A stretch of DNA of 64,000 nt, taken from assembly GCA_016584305.1 (NCBI GenBank), contig JACEEZ010021769.1, forward strand, positions 124,001 to 188,000, in the 5' to 3' direction. Shown here one piece after another: positions 32,932 to 44,930 of this stretch. The DNA comes from Chionoecetes opilio. Its lineage: Eukaryota; Arthropoda; Malacostraca; Decapoda; Majidae. Position 1 is the first letter of the stretch; each line of letters starts with the position of its first letter. Made by a program: the position numbers and the translations under genes. The notes under the pieces are model-generated. The model was not told the DNA's origin and did no database searches. It worked only from the letters and a program-made list of their open reading frames with translations.

Positions 32932-34081
32932 GTGCTGTGTAGCTCGGATGCCAGGGTGAGAGATCGTGAAGCTGACGGAAGGCCTGGTAGCGATGTCGTT
33001 GTGGCAGGTAGGGACGGACAGCGTCTGTGGAGACGTCAGCGTAGAGAGCGACCTTGGTGCCTGGGAGCGTGAGTTTCTTCATCTTGAGCGCCGGGTTGTA
33101 CAGTAGCTTGTCCAATTCGGCGTCGCCGGACTGGTCGGCAGCTATGGCGGCGTAATCAAGAGAAGAGGACGTCACAGCAGTAATGTTGCGGGAGAGGGCG
33201 TCTGCTGGAGCGTTGTCTGCACCCTTGATGTACCTGATGTCGGTGGTGAATTGAGAAACGTAGTCCATGTGGCGAAACTGCCGTGGAGTGTAGGAATCCT
33301 TGTTTCTCAGGAAGGCAGTAGTAAGAGGCTTGTGGTCGGTGTACACATGGAAGCGACGGCCTTCAATGAAGTAGCGGAAACGCTTGACAGCCTTGAAGAT
33401 GGCGAGAAGTTCTCGGTCGTATGCGCTGTACTTGGTTTCGGCCGTGTTGAGCTTCTGTGAGAAGAAGGCAATCGGCTTCCAGGCACTGTCGACGAGTTGT
33501 TGGAGGATGGCACCAGTCCCAGTGTCGGAGGCGTCCGTCACAATGGAAGTCTCCGCGTCAGGGGATGGGAAAGACAGCATGACTGTGTCGCTGAGTGCCT
33601 TTTTAGCTGCGAGGAAGGCAGCGTCAGCGTCCGGAGTCCAGATGAGTGTGACAGACTGACCACGCTTACAGGGCTTGATCATGGCGTAGAGTGGCTGAAG
33701 CAGGAGAGAGCAGTGTGGGATGAAGCGGTTGTAGTAATTAATCATACCCAGGAATTCTTTGAGTTTGCGCTGGGTGGACGGCTTCGGGAACTGCTGAATG
33801 GCTTCACACTTCGTGTGGAGTGGAGCGATGCCTGCTGGAGTTACAGTGTGGCCGAGGAAGGTGAGAGAGGTGACGCCGAACTCAGACTTGCCCACATTGA
33901 TCTGTACGCCATAGTCTTGTAAGCAGGTGAGGACTTGGTGAAGGTGTTGTCGGTGTGAGGCTTCATCTGGGCTCGCGATGAGTAGGTCGTCGATGTACGC
34001 GAAGCAGAAGGGCAAGCCTCGAAGAACCTCGTCAATGAAGCGTTGGAAGGTCTGGGCCGCATTCATGAGTCCAAAGGGCAT
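32771..34081 (-). CDS. Reverse transcriptase (palm) and RNase H region of Gypsy pol
   Basis: Begins MPFGLMNAAQTFQRF (RT). The catalytic FAYIDDLL follows near residue 30, then FLGHTVTPAG, then the RNase H domain with TDASDTG, DRELLAI and TDHKPL. It overlaps the integrase frame by about 160 bases, where a frameshift has moved the HHCC module out of frame. The N-terminal RT part lies in the preceding frame. Confidence 0.87.
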   Translation of the reverse strand: MPFGLMNAAQTFQRFIDEVLRGLPFCFAYIDDLLIASPDEASHRQHLHQVLTCLQDYGVQINVGKSEFGVTSLTFLGHTVTPAGIAPLHTKCEAIQQFPKPSTQRKLKEFLGMINYYNRFIPHCSLLLQPLYAMIKPCKRGQSVTLIWTPDADAAFLAAKKALSDTVMLSFPSPDAETSIVTDASDTGTGAILQQLVDSAWKPIAFFSQKLNTAETKYSAYDRELLAIFKAVKRFRYFIEGRRFHVYTDHKPLTTAFLRNKDSYTPRQFRHMDYVSQFTTDIRYIKGADNAPADALSRNITAVTSSSLDYAAIAADQSGDAELDKLLYNPALKMKKLTLPGTKVALYADVSTDAVRPYLPQRHRYQAFRQLHDLSPWHPSYTALDDVPLHLGGYQQGHQTLDSYLHQLSSLQGDSPHSLSARHFLTRHGEIRPHPH

Positions 34082-34091
34082 CCTGACGTAC

Positions 34092-34925
34092 TCAAACAGA
34101 CCGAAATGCGTGATGATGGGCGGTCTTCGGGATGTCGTCAGGGTGTACTGGAATCTGATGAAAGGCCTTGACGAGGTCTATGCGTGAGAAGATGTTGGAG
34201 CCGACGAGTTGGGACGAGAACTCCTGGATGTTTGGCACAGGGTATCTGTCCATCTGGGTGTGAGAGTTGAGGGCACGGTAGTCTCCACAGGGCCGTAGGT
34301 CGCCGTTCTTCTTGGGGACGACGTGGAGGGCTGATGACCAGTTGCTGCTGCTGGGCCGCACAATACCTTGGCGCATCAGAGACTCGAACTCGGCCTTGGC
34401 TTGACGGTAGCGTTCTGGAGCTAAGCGACGGGCCTTGGCGTGTACTGGTGGTCCTGTGGTCTCGATGTGATGCGTGACGTGGTGTTTGACGGGCAAGCTG
34501 GCTGAGTAAGGCTGAGTCAGCGTAGGGAAAGATTTAAGGAGGTCAGCGAGCTGGTGGTCCTTTTGGATGACAGAGAGGTGCATGCTGTGTCCTGGCGCTG
34601 GTCGTGCTGTGGAGGAGATGGAGGTGAGTGGGTCAACCAACTTTTGACCCTTGACGTCCACCAAGAGATTGAAGTGCCTCAGGAAGTCTGCTCCGAGGAT
34701 TGCTTGTGAAACGTTCCCGACGTAGAAGGTCCATTCGAAGGAACGTCGGAGGTAAAGGTTGAGTTGCAAGGTGCGCCGTGTGTAGACAGGTATCTTGGTC
34801 CCGTTAGCGGCGAAGAGATGCAAGATTGGAGGTAGGGTTCGTAGATTGGCGGTCGCGGGGATAATACAGATATCGGCGCCGGTATCAATCAGGAACCTTA
34901 TGTTGGAGCGTTTGTCGTGAAGGTG
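34092..34925 (-). CDS. Protease and N-terminal RT region of Gypsy pol
   Basis: The protease active site (LIDTGADICII) is readable at about 34915-34885 in the minus strand and continues into ILGADFLRHFNLLVD. RT fingers follow: PERYRQAKAEFESLMRQGIV, VPKKNGDLRPCGDYRALN and FSRIDLVKAFHQIPV (catalytic Asp). A one-base shift near 34105 separates it from the palm frame. Confidence 0.8.
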   Translation of the reverse strand, partial: HLHDKRSNIRFLIDTGADICIIPATANLRTLPPILHLFAANGTKIPVYTRRTLQLNLYLRRSFEWTFYVGNVSQAILGADFLRHFNLLVDVKGQKLVDPLTSISSTARPAPGHSMHLSVIQKDHQLADLLKSFPTLTQPYSASLPVKHHVTHHIETTGPPVHAKARRLAPERYRQAKAEFESLMRQGIVRPSSSNWSSALHVVPKKNGDLRPCGDYRALNSHTQMDRYPVPNIQEFSSQLVGSNIFSRIDLVKAFHQIPVHPDDIPKTAHHHAFRSV

Positions 34926-35111
34926 GAGCAGCGCTGAGGGTTGGCGAGTCGGCGCGCTGCACTAATACTCGCCCTTTTAGTTTAACGCCTTGTATGAACA
35001 TGGGGCGTCACACTTCGATGCTCTGCTGCCGAAGTTGTTGTGGTACCAGCATAGTCCTGGGCTTCTCGAGCGGGGACGGTGCTGGCGGTGTTGAGGGGTG
35101 GGGGAGCGGGG

Positions 35112-35891
35112 TCATTGGCGGTCCTGGATCTGCCTCTTGAGGGAGGTGACCTCAGTCGTGAGCTGCTTCTTGAGGGAGGTGACCTCAGTCGTGAGCTGCT
35201 TCTTGAGGGAGGTGACCTCAGTCGTGAGCTGGGATACCAGCTTGGTGAGCTGAGCGAGCTGAGTGTTGTCCTGGGTCGTAACTGAGGACACTGAAGAAGC
35301 CTGTGGTGTAGGGATGGTTGCCACAAAGTCGTCTGCTAACTTAGCGATGGCATCGGGGTCTAGGCTGTCCTTGACGCAGAAAAGGACGTTCTGTGTAGCA
35401 GGAGGCAGACGTTGGTAAAACAGCAGTTTGAACAACTCGGGGTCAAAAGTGCTGTATTTTTCTCCGAGTAGCTGCTTCATGCGATGCAGTAGGTCTGTAG
35501 GCTTCTCGTCACCCAACTCATCCTTGGAGCACAGCTCTTTAAGGCGGGTGGCAATAGAAGGCTGAAGTTTTGAGAGTATAACAGTCTTCAGATCTTCATA
35601 GGGCGTGGTGGATGTGGAAGCTTTTGAGATTACGTCAGAGACTTGTGGAAGGACGTCAGGAGGCAGGAGGCTAGCAGCATGGGTGAACTGGGTGAGGCTG
35701 TTTGAGATTTTGGATGCCTTAAATCCGCACTCCAAAATAGTGAACCACATAGACGGGTTATGTGGGCAGAAAGGTGGCGATCTCAGTGTCACTGCTGCTG
35801 CAGTGTGCAGGTCGTCGTTGTCAGGCATGGTGAAGTCGAGTGGTGTTGAACCGAGTGGCGAAGGCGCTGGCGTGAACGGGCCAGGGGCCAC
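35112..35891 (-). CDS. Gag of Gypsy element, with tandem coiled-coil repeats
   Basis: About 260 residues. The PPFCPHNPSMWFTILECGF block near residue 38 is typical for gag of invertebrate Gypsy elements that infer a capsid-like core. The C-terminus carries an 11-residue repeat (QLTTEVTSLKK) three times, encoded by 33-bp units at about 35145-35235, probably an extended coiled coil. The zinc module CWYHNNFGSRASKCDAPC lies just downstream (about 35050-34990) in another frame. Confidence 0.75.
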   Translation of the reverse strand: MAPGPFTPAPSPLGSTPLDFTMPDNDDLHTAAAVTLRSPPFCPHNPSMWFTILECGFKASKISNSLTQFTHAASLLPPDVLPQVSDVISKASTSTTPYEDLKTVILSKLQPSIATRLKELCSKDELGDEKPTDLLHRMKQLLGEKYSTFDPELFKLLFYQRLPPATQNVLFCVKDSLDPDAIAKLADDFVATIPTPQASSVSSVTTQDNTQLAQLTKLVSQLTTEVTSLKKQLTTEVTSLKKQLTTEVTSLKRQIQDRQ

Positions 35892-36214
35892 GGTGGCTCA
35901 GGGAACGAACCACAGTTAACGCAGGTGACACTGGTGTGTAAACACGTCCCATGAAGGGCACCTTGGTGGACACTAAGGCACTGAGTGTCCGAGAAGGCAC
36001 TGTAATGTAACACTGTGATGCACTGAGTAATGTTGTGGTATTGTAACTACGCCGGGGAGTCACTGCACTGAACACAGGTGGGAGCACTATTAACCCACGG
36101 AAGAGTAGAGTAATCCACAGGGCGATGAGTAATCCACAGGGCGGTGAGTGGCGACCGTGGAGTGAGTCACTCTAACACCGCGGGGCCGAGGGGTAGGGTT
36201 TTGACTGAGGACGC

Positions 36215-36540
36215 GGGAAACCGCGCTGAGGGAGCAGGGGCCGCGCAGAATGCGCATGAGGCCGTGCTGAGGACGCAGGAAGGCGTCAGAGGTTGCAGAG
36301 GCCGCGCAGAATGCGCATGAGACCGCTGAGGACGCAGTAAGGCGTCAGAGGGCGTAGATGCCGCGCAGAGTGCGCGTCAGGCCGCTGAAGACGCAGTAAG
36401 GCGTCAGAGGGCGTAGATGCCACGCAGAGTGCGCATCAGGCCGGTGAAGACGCAGTAAGGCGTCTGAGGGGGCAGGGGCCGCGCAGAACGCGCATAAGGC
36501 CGTGCCGATGACGCAAGAAGGCGTCAGAGAAGGTGCCAGG
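36215..36540. repeat. About 60-bp tandem repeat in the Gypsy 5' leader
   Basis: Five imperfect units share GCCGCGCAGARTGCGCAT and GACGCAGTAAGGCGTCAGAG, between the 5' LTR and gag. Each contains small GC-rich hairpins. Confidence 0.75.
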
Positions 36541-36739
36541 GTGGGAAGGGATAACCTTTTAGGTGGCAGCTACACATAATAGTGTAGTTTCTCCCGACCT
36601 AAGACTCAGCGAAGCGAACCCCATGATGGAGGCTAAGCTTTTTGCCTTAGGAGTGTTAGGACGAATGAGTAAAGACCCAGGTCCTTTCACTAGGAAAATT
36701 GTGCTCTTTATATAGCACAGGTTAGAAACCACCTAAGAC

Positions 36740-36765
36740 CATAGCTACACTCCGGGGTCACCAAT
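36740..36765 (-). promoter_or_regulatory. Primer-binding site of the Gypsy element
   Basis: On the coding strand TGGTGACCCCGGAGTG follows the 5' LTR by two bases, fitting pairing with a tRNA ending CGGGGTCACCA. The LTR element at 53068-55716 has almost the same site. Confidence 0.7.
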
Positions 36766-37120
36766 TGTTGCGCTTGGGTGTTTAAAAGCTAATTGGTCAA
36801 CTGGAGAGAGAAAATCAGATTCCAGTGAAGGTTGCATTTATTCACAAAACATCAACATATATATAAAAAAAAGATTTACACAATAAATATTATATTGGTC
36901 TATGGTCAACGCGCTAATGCAGTGCGCGCTGAGTAAGGGGTGTGTGCTAAAATAGCGAGTTACATATTATTTAATTCTTGTTACAAAAGAAAACATAAAG
37001 TAAAGAGGTATAAAATTATGTATGAACAATGAAACATAATTAAAATAAAAGTTACAATAGTTTGGGCTGCAACCACACGTTTTCTCTGTGGAGCAGTGGT
37101 TTGTAGGGGAAACCGCTACA
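36766..37120 (-). repeat. 5' LTR of the Gypsy element
   Basis: Plus-strand borders TGTTGCGC...CGCTACA; about ten differences from the other LTR. It directly abuts the third CxxC/FEN-like fragment. Confidence 0.85.
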
Positions 37121-38430
37121 GAACCACCCCATCCTCTGCATGCCGCTTGCATACAGCATGCGCCACCTGTCCTTTGACTTCCATCACACGGTCATACGAC
37201 ACAGACAGCCCAAGGTTATGGGCATTCTCTATTTGGTGCTTAAGTCTGGCGTCTCCGTGCAGTTTGTTACCATGATATAGTGGAAATGGTGTTTCATACT
37301 CCTTGCTGTGGCGGATTACGGTGTTGTCCGAGGAAGATGCATACTTGACAGTGTTGAATATCAGGAGTTGAGAAAGTGTGCATGCGATTTTTGCCCTAGT
37401 ACCCAGTGCAGCATCGCTGCCAGATTGAACCCGACTAGAATGATCTACAGTGCCCTTAGGACCCTGAAGAACGACATTCACGAAACTCAACACCATTTCT
37501 TCAACAGGCGAACTTAGGCAATGAGGCGAGAAGGATCCGTCGAATGGTTCTTGTTTCACGAGGATTAGTTTCCTTAGTGCCACAGCGGCCGGGATCAATA
37601 AGAGCGCTTCATCTTGGTCAATCTGCGAGGAATGATAAGTTTTTGCTAGAACTGCACCCACGGTCACCTTGTGGCTGATGAAGACATCCCTCCCTTGCTC
37701 GAACTCAGTCCACTCTGGAAGATGATGGAGCATATGATCTTTGAATCTTGTGGCATGTGGCTCTCTTCCCGAACAGGGACGCCCTGTGTCTGACATCATT
37801 GTCTTGTATAATTCTCGTAATGCAGACAGCTTGAATACCTCTGTACGAGAATCATCAACACACGTGATCAACTGAGCCATGACCATGGAATCGAAAGGGG
37901 AAACAGTTCTTGGTTGTTTTTGCCCAATCCTTCAGGTGTTCATCGACGTTAGGGGTTAATGCTTTGCGCAATTCACACTGATCCTCACCCTCACAAACTA
38001 TACAATGCAAGGTTTGAGGGTCCGGACGAGGGCCAAAACTGGACCTGAGCTTCTTAGGACTTGTTTCTGCTGCCTCTTCCATTGCCTTCTCCAAGCAGTC
38101 ACGCACACGTTTTACCCTGTAACTGTTACACATACTCTGACAAGACTTATGGTACACTGCACCATGTGAGTGAAGGGTTGCTGCAATTCCTGAGCCATCA
38201 TCTATCCAACTAATCTTGACAATGGAAGGTAGAGCATTGAGTTCATCATCTATCCAACTAATCTTGACAATGGAAGGTAGAGCATTGAGTTGTACGAAAT
38301 CAAGCAGATCTCTTTCAAGTGTTGACAATCCCTGTTCTGTTGGATTCACTAACAACTCCTTTTTCTTTGAATAGCAAAGGCAGCAGAGTGTCCAATCAGT
38401 TTCAATAGTGTCTGTGGAAGTCATGTTCAA
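37121..38430 (-). pseudogene. CxxC/FEN-like family, N-terminal half, copy 3
   Basis: Minus strand from 38430: CCLC near residue 16, LSTLERDLLDFVQL, HGAVYHKSC (HxxC) and CIVC (second CxxC), then NVDEHLKDWAKTTKN. A 1-base shift near 37885 moves the frame to MVMAQLITC, FKLSALRELYKTMM, RFKDHMLHHLPEW, SQLLIFNTVKY and GLSVSYDRVMEV, and the sequence ends at the Gypsy LTR. A 48-bp tandem duplication (about 38200-38295) repeats ELNALPSIVKISWIDD. A likely splice acceptor TTATTTTCAG lies at about 38519-38528 upstream. Two CxxC..HxxC modules suggest zinc binding. Function unknown. Confidence 0.6.
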
Positions 38431-38439
38431 CTTGGTAGA

Positions 38440-39215
38440 TAGTAAGCAGGATGTTCAGTGTCTTAATGTGGCTATGAAGATTGTTCCCGTTGAAAGAGTT
38501 TTCTCATTATACGCCATATCCTGAAAATAAAAGGATACCAGTCACATATTGATAGTATTGCTGTGTAGTTTACCATATACAAATATAGGCAATCTAAAAT
38601 ACACGCACATGTATAATCTGATATGTAAAAGATGTTTAATGTCGCCGTCTATGTGGTGACGCCACAATGGTGACTGGAATGAAATCTTAAGCTATCTTAC
38701 TTATGCTATGATGAAGGTCCGCCTATGTCTAGAACGTCAAACCTGCGTCAACCATGGAGAGACAGTCAACTTATCAAAGCATGTATCTCTTCATTAGTAC
38801 AAGACATGGTATTAAATACAACATGACACTATCCTGTGATCTTTTGAAAGAAAGAAAAAACACATAATGTGTCAACAAATATCCTTAAATACGACCTTAT
38901 CACATGACCTTCACTTATAATCTGAAAAATTATGCCAGAAATGGACTCCTCATGCTCAAAACCCCCCCAAAAGTGGTATCACTTATGGTTCTACTACTTT
39001 TAGTTCTCAAGCTATTGCATTTGCTTACTCCGTATGGCGGCCATCTTGGATTGGTCTAAGATGGCCATCACAGCGAGAGCCCAGCTTGGCTCCCTCAAGA
39101 AATTGGTAGGATATGGTCATATCTAGTAATGTACCAAAAATGGTGCTTGTGGAACAATTTGAACAATCTGTGTTATTTTGGAGATTAAGCCCCCTGACTA
39201 GTAGCGACAACTCGA
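38440..39215. other. Unassigned, moderately AT-rich sequence
   Basis: No gene or clear repeat is seen apart from the splice-acceptor-like site for copy 3. GGCGGCCATCTTGGAT and AAGATGGCCATCAC near 39036-39070 form a weak inverted pair. Confidence 0.5.
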
Positions 39216-39600
39216 TTTATGGGCGCCATCTTAGTACCAGGGCCTCTTCGTTCACCCAAGACCCGCGGAAGTTCTCAAGGCATGACACCGCAGTATATCA
39301 TGTTATACATGTATAAAGGATATACTGTTATCTTCGGAAATGTTTGTTCTATAAGATTATCACATAAAACACAGTAAAACACATTAAATAAAGGTCATTA
39401 TGAGACTGAAGAAATATGCATGAACTTACAATTTACTTAAACACGTCGTCATGTAAAACTTTGTGGGACAACTTATAAGATGGAAGATATCTATAGAAGC
39501 AGAATTTTATTAGCTTTCCATTGATATATTTCGTTTTCTGATACATACAGTAGTAGCTACCATGCAAACATTAGCGTTAACTAAATAAATCGCCGCGCCA
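39216..39600 (+). repeat. R1 repeat, uninterrupted copy (empty site of the Tc1 palindrome)
   Basis: Runs from GGGCGCCATCTTAGTACC through ACACCGCAGTATATCATG to GCGTTAACTAAATAAAT and a CT/GA stretch. At 39292-39296 the sequence GCAGTATATC is the unoccupied TA target. Confidence 0.65.
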
Positions 39601-39654
39601 GCCGCTCTCTCTCCGTGAAAGAGAGAGAGAGCGTTACCAAAATACTTTTTCTAC

Positions 39655-40905
<1,251 letters not shown>

Positions 40906-40911
40906 AACGAG

Positions 40912-41884
40912 ATCTGTCTCAGAGAAAATCTCCTGCCCGTATATACTAGTCTGTGATCTGTTCCAAAGAACTCAGCACTTTGGTAAACCCTGCAGTTCTG
41001 GAGGATCCTCCAACAAGTACTAACGAGGATGTGGTCGATCTCCTTAGCTACCACCCCCCCGGCATTACTATACCATGTCCAGCGGTGCAGCTCTGGCCTC
41101 TGATACCAAGAACCTGCAATTCTCAACCTTCTGGATCTTGCAAAGTTCAGAAGCAGAGAACTGTTGGTGTTTCTGGTACCGGAGCCATGGGGACCAACAC
41201 ATAACTCGTAGCCATCTCTCACAGTGCCAGTAGTAGCATTGAAGTCGCCCAAGACAATGAGTGTGTCCCGAGGAGGACACTGGTCTAAAACAGAGTCGAG
41301 TTTGGCGTAAAACATCTTCTCTTCAGTTTTACGCATCTCGGTAGGAGCGTACACTGCAACAAGAGACATGAAACCCAGAGTGTGTTTCATCCTCACCCGC
41401 ATTATACAGTACGCTCATCAACCGGAGTAACCTCAACAACTGACGGCTGCAGTTTGCTGGAGATGCCTATAGCTACTCCTCGTTCACGGTGACCATTGCT
41501 CATGCCGGACCAATAGTAGGTGTAACCCCCACTGCTAGTCTCGCCACTGCCAGGCCTCCTCGTCTCAGAGAGTCCCACTATATCCACCCTCAGCCTACTG
41601 AGCTCGACCGATAGGAGAGGTAGTCGATGATCGTCTGAGAGGCTCAGAACGTTCCACGAGCCCACACAAAGAACCCTCCGCAGGTTGATCCCAGGAGTGA
41701 TTCGACGGGCAGGCGCCGCTTTTGCACCGCCCCAGCCACTCCCATAAGAAAAAGTTGGGCTAGGGGGCCCTACCACTTGATATAGAGTGCGGGATTCCCG
41801 AGGGCTTTGCCCCGCACTCGTCATAGGCAGACTCCTCCCCTGCGTCTGCATTGGAGAGGTCTGCATGGTCGAGCCCCCCGGCAA
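40912..41884 (-). pseudogene. APE-type endonuclease of RTE-like LINE, one frameshift
   Basis: Minus strand: VLCVGSWNVLSLSDDHR (Asn box), VDIVGLSETRRPGSGE (catalytic Glu) and SNGHRERGVAI. A 1-base loss near 41402 then shifts the frame to LVAVYAPTEMRKTEEKM, LIVLGDFNATTG (Asp/Asn), KEIDHILVS and FFGTDHRLV (final His). All endonuclease motifs remain, but in two frames. It would nick DNA to prime reverse transcription. Confidence 0.8.
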
Positions 41885-42195
41885 AACCGGGTCGGGGGCG
41901 CGATTACCGCGCCCCCGGCCTCTACCTCTTAGAATGTTAGTGGCTAGATTTGGTTTTTACAGGGAGGGGCTGCAACCCCCCCCCCCCCCCCCAACCAACC
42001 AATCTATGTCAGGGATTGGCCTTACTGCTCACCGTGGCCAGGGATGCAGAACCCCCTGTAGGGATTAACCCCAGGCTGCCCACTATTTCACCCATAGCAG
42101 GGGCTGGATGGCCATTGATTCAATAGTGAGTTCATCTGCCCTTAAAGATGGTCTTATTTTTAGTCCATCTGGGTGTCCAGCACACCCTCAACATT
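40912..42195 (-). mobile_element. RTE-like LINE, 5' end with endonuclease, 3' truncated
   Basis: The minus strand starts with a leader (about 42195-41885) that includes GGGGGCGCG...CGCGCCCCC hairpin-forming sequence at about 41893-41917 and a C run. An APE-type endonuclease follows. The sequence is cut at about 40912, where the Penelope-like piece begins. Confidence 0.75.
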
Positions 42196-42235
42196 AACAA
42201 ACATTAGCGTTAACTAAATAAATCGCCGCGCAGCC

Positions 42236-42258
42236 GCTCTCTCTCTCTCTCTCTCTCT

Positions 42259-42343
<85 letters not shown>

Positions 42344-42380
42344 AAAGAGAGAGAGGGAAATATGAGTTACCAAAATACTG

Positions 42381-42473
<93 letters not shown>
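42236..42473. repeat. (CT)n then (TA)n microsatellites behind an R1 tail
   Basis: GCGTTAACTAAATAAATCGC at about 42207 is the R1 3' end. A CT tract (42236-42341), GTGAAAGAGAGAG, and a TA tract (42389-42473) follow. Confidence 0.95.
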
Positions 42474-42475
<2 letters not shown>

Positions 42476-42577
42476 GTAGAACATTTTTTTTGGTAACTCG
42501 GAGAAATTAAATCAGAAATTAAATTAGAGAAATCTAATTTAATCTCTAATCGAGAGAGTTACCAAAATACTTTTGCT

Positions 42578-42580
<3 letters not shown>

Positions 42581-42666
<86 letters not shown>
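42581..42666. repeat. (TA)n microsatellite
   Basis: TA tract directly before the inverted CR1-like LINE tail. Confidence 0.95.
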
Positions 42667-42668
<2 letters not shown>

Positions 42669-42671
42669 GTA

Positions 42672-43520
42672 GAGTACATAAGAACATAAGAAAATAAGGA
42701 ACCCACAAGAGGCCGCGAGGCCTACACGTGGTAGTTCCTGTCACCTAACACTACCTACATCCACCTTTCATCCCCATCCATGAACCTATCCAGCCCCTTT
42801 TTAAAGCTCCCTAATGACTCGGCACTAACTACCTGTCTACTGAGACCATTCCACTCATTCACCACCCTATTTGTGAACCAGTTTTTCCCTATTTCCTTTC
42901 TAAATTACGCTTTTCCAGCTTGAATCCGTTACTTCTTGTTCTACTCTGGTTAAAAGCCGTAAGAAATTTTCCTACCTCTCCTTTATTAAATCCCTTTATA
43001 TTATATATTATATATATATTATCCACTTAAAAACTTCTATCAGATCGCCCCTTACTCTGCGTCTCTCGAGTGAGTGTAACTTTAATAACTTCAATCTCTT
43101 CTCATAACTAAAGTTATGCATCCTTTGTATCCTTTTGGTCATCTTTCTCTGCACTGTTTCTAGCAAGGCTATATCCATCCTGTAATATGGAGACCAAAAC
43201 TGAACCGCATAGTCTAGGTGAGGCCTGACTAGAGCCAGATAAAGCTTTATAATAACTTCCGCACTTCTACTTTTAACACTTCTGGTAATGAATCCTAATA
43301 CTGTATTAGCTCTATTTCTGGCCTCAATACATTGTTTCCTAGGTCTGAGTTCTGGGCTCACCCTTCACTCCAAGATCTTTTTCACCTTCTGATCTTATCA
43401 GAGATACATTGCTTATGGTGTATCTATTACCAGGGTTTTTTCTACCAACATTCATAACGCTGCACTTATCAATATTAAATTCCATCTGTCATCTGACTGC
43501 CATCTGGCTGATTGGGGTCT
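42672..43520 (-). mobile_element. CR1-like LINE 3' fragment, inverted
   Basis: Reverse complement of about the last 850 bases of the LINE at 4690-6150. A 117-codon open piece (43361-43008) codes for ANTVLGFITRSVKSRSAEV and ALLETVQRKMTKR. A TATATTATATAT scrap interrupts it near 43000. Confidence 0.85.
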
Positions 43521-43609
43521 GGTCAGGGTTGTCACCTGCTACTGGTAACATGTAACCCAGTACAACCAGCCACATGGTCGGATCGTCAGCGACTAAACAG
43601 ACTTTCTGA

Positions 43610-43985
43610 TACTGTATGTATCAGAAAACGAAATATATCAATGGAAAGCTAATAAAATTCTGCTTCTATAGATATCTTCCATCTTATAAGTTGTCCCACA
43701 AAGTTTTACATGACGACGTGTTTAAGTGAATTGTAAGTTCATGCATATTTCTTCAGTCTCATAATGACCTTTATTTAATGTGTTTTACTGTGTTTTATGT
43801 GATAATCTTATAGAACAAACATTTCCGAAGATAACAGTATATCCTTTATACATGTATAACATGATATACTGCGGTGTCATGCCTTGAGAACTTCCGAGGG
43901 TCTTGGGTGAACAGAGAGGCCCTGGTACTAAGATGGCGACCAGTAGCGTTTAACATAGGGCCTATGAATGACGGTACCCTCTTAT
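43610..43985 (-). repeat. R1 repeat, inverted copy
   Basis: Runs inverted from TGTATCAGAAAACGAAATAT through AAGATAACAGTATATCC and GATATACTGCGGTGTCATGC to TAACATAGGGCCTATGAATG. Confidence 0.65.
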
Positions 43986-44305
43986 ACAGGGACCCTACTA
44001 GTACCTACACTGCGGGAGCCCACGTTATGGGTTCAACATAATCTATTCCTCCATAAAAAGTTTGAACTTTTAATCGTCAATTTGCAGCCTGACATGATTG
44101 TTCAGATTGTTATATAATCCAAAATGCCGAATCTATAGTAGTCTGGCATAAAAATATAATTAAAATCTAATAAGCGCTTTTATCTCGTTTATCAGCATGT
44201 GTAAAGTAATAGGCTGCTAGGTGTATACCTCTCATGTGGGAACACCATTCGACCGCCTTACTGCAGTGCATGCCGTCTTTCTTCCTCCCCCTCTCTCTTT
44301 CTCAT

Positions 44306-44307
<2 letters not shown>

Positions 44308-44375
<68 letters not shown>
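44308..44375. repeat. (TA)n microsatellite
   Basis: Pure TA tract. Confidence 0.97.
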
Positions 44376-44379
<4 letters not shown>

Positions 44380-44504
44380 GTTTTGTTTATGTATGTATGT
44401 TATTCACCCATGGTCTTGTCCACGTGAGCTTGCTTGCGATCGCCAGTTTCCCTCTCCCGCTCCCGGTGCGAGCTTGGAGCTCATTATTACCGATCTTAGG
44501 GTAA

Positions 44505-44700
44505 TGCTGGAACCTCACACAACACACACACACACATCCCCTTGCTCAAGGGGGACAGTAAATGCCAGAATTTGTCAGCGAAAAATCCCCGGGAGCACTG
44601 AGGATTCAAACTGCCTACCACAGAAGGGCAGGCCACCACGCTATCAACTTGACCATCCTGGCGGTGTGTGTGTGTGTGCACACGCGCGTGCGTGTGAGCA
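44505..44700 (-). mobile_element. Second type of tRNA-derived SINE
   Basis: On the minus strand, behind a (GT/AC)n run, CAGGATGGTCAAGTTGATAG has A-box character and GGCAGTTTGAATCCTCAG has B-box character about 45 bases later, as in a Leu/Ser-like tRNA head. The body continues toward 44505 with a second AC run. Confidence 0.55.
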
Positions 44701-44930
44701 CAGGCATCCATATTAAGATTGACAGATATATAGATAAATATAGTTAGATAGATTGATGGATAAAGAGATGGACTGATTGATTAATACAAAATAATGTGTA
44801 CAAACTGATATTTTACTCAAGTTTGCACAAAGTAAATTGATTGAATTACAGGGAAAAATATTTCACGAGTACGTTGAATTTCATGACAAGATTACGAATT
44901 GTCATGTGTAGAAGAAAATGAGGAAGAGAT

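Larger units (their letters stand above)
31553..37120 (-). mobile_element. Ty3/Gypsy LTR retrotransposon, full length but frameshifted
   Basis: Two LTRs (31553-31905 and 36766-37120), about 97 percent identical, bound gag, protease, RT, RNase H and integrase in Gypsy order on the minus strand. PBS and polypurine tract are both visible. Frames break near 34975-35110, 34085-34110, 32930 and near the integrase end. The flanking 4-5 bases (GGCTT left, GAACC right) do not match, so no target duplication is seen. Confidence 0.9.

Noticed and set aside
32161..35919. Plus-strand frames of 60-140 codons across the Gypsy element
   Set aside because: Antisense shadows of GC-richer pol and gag.
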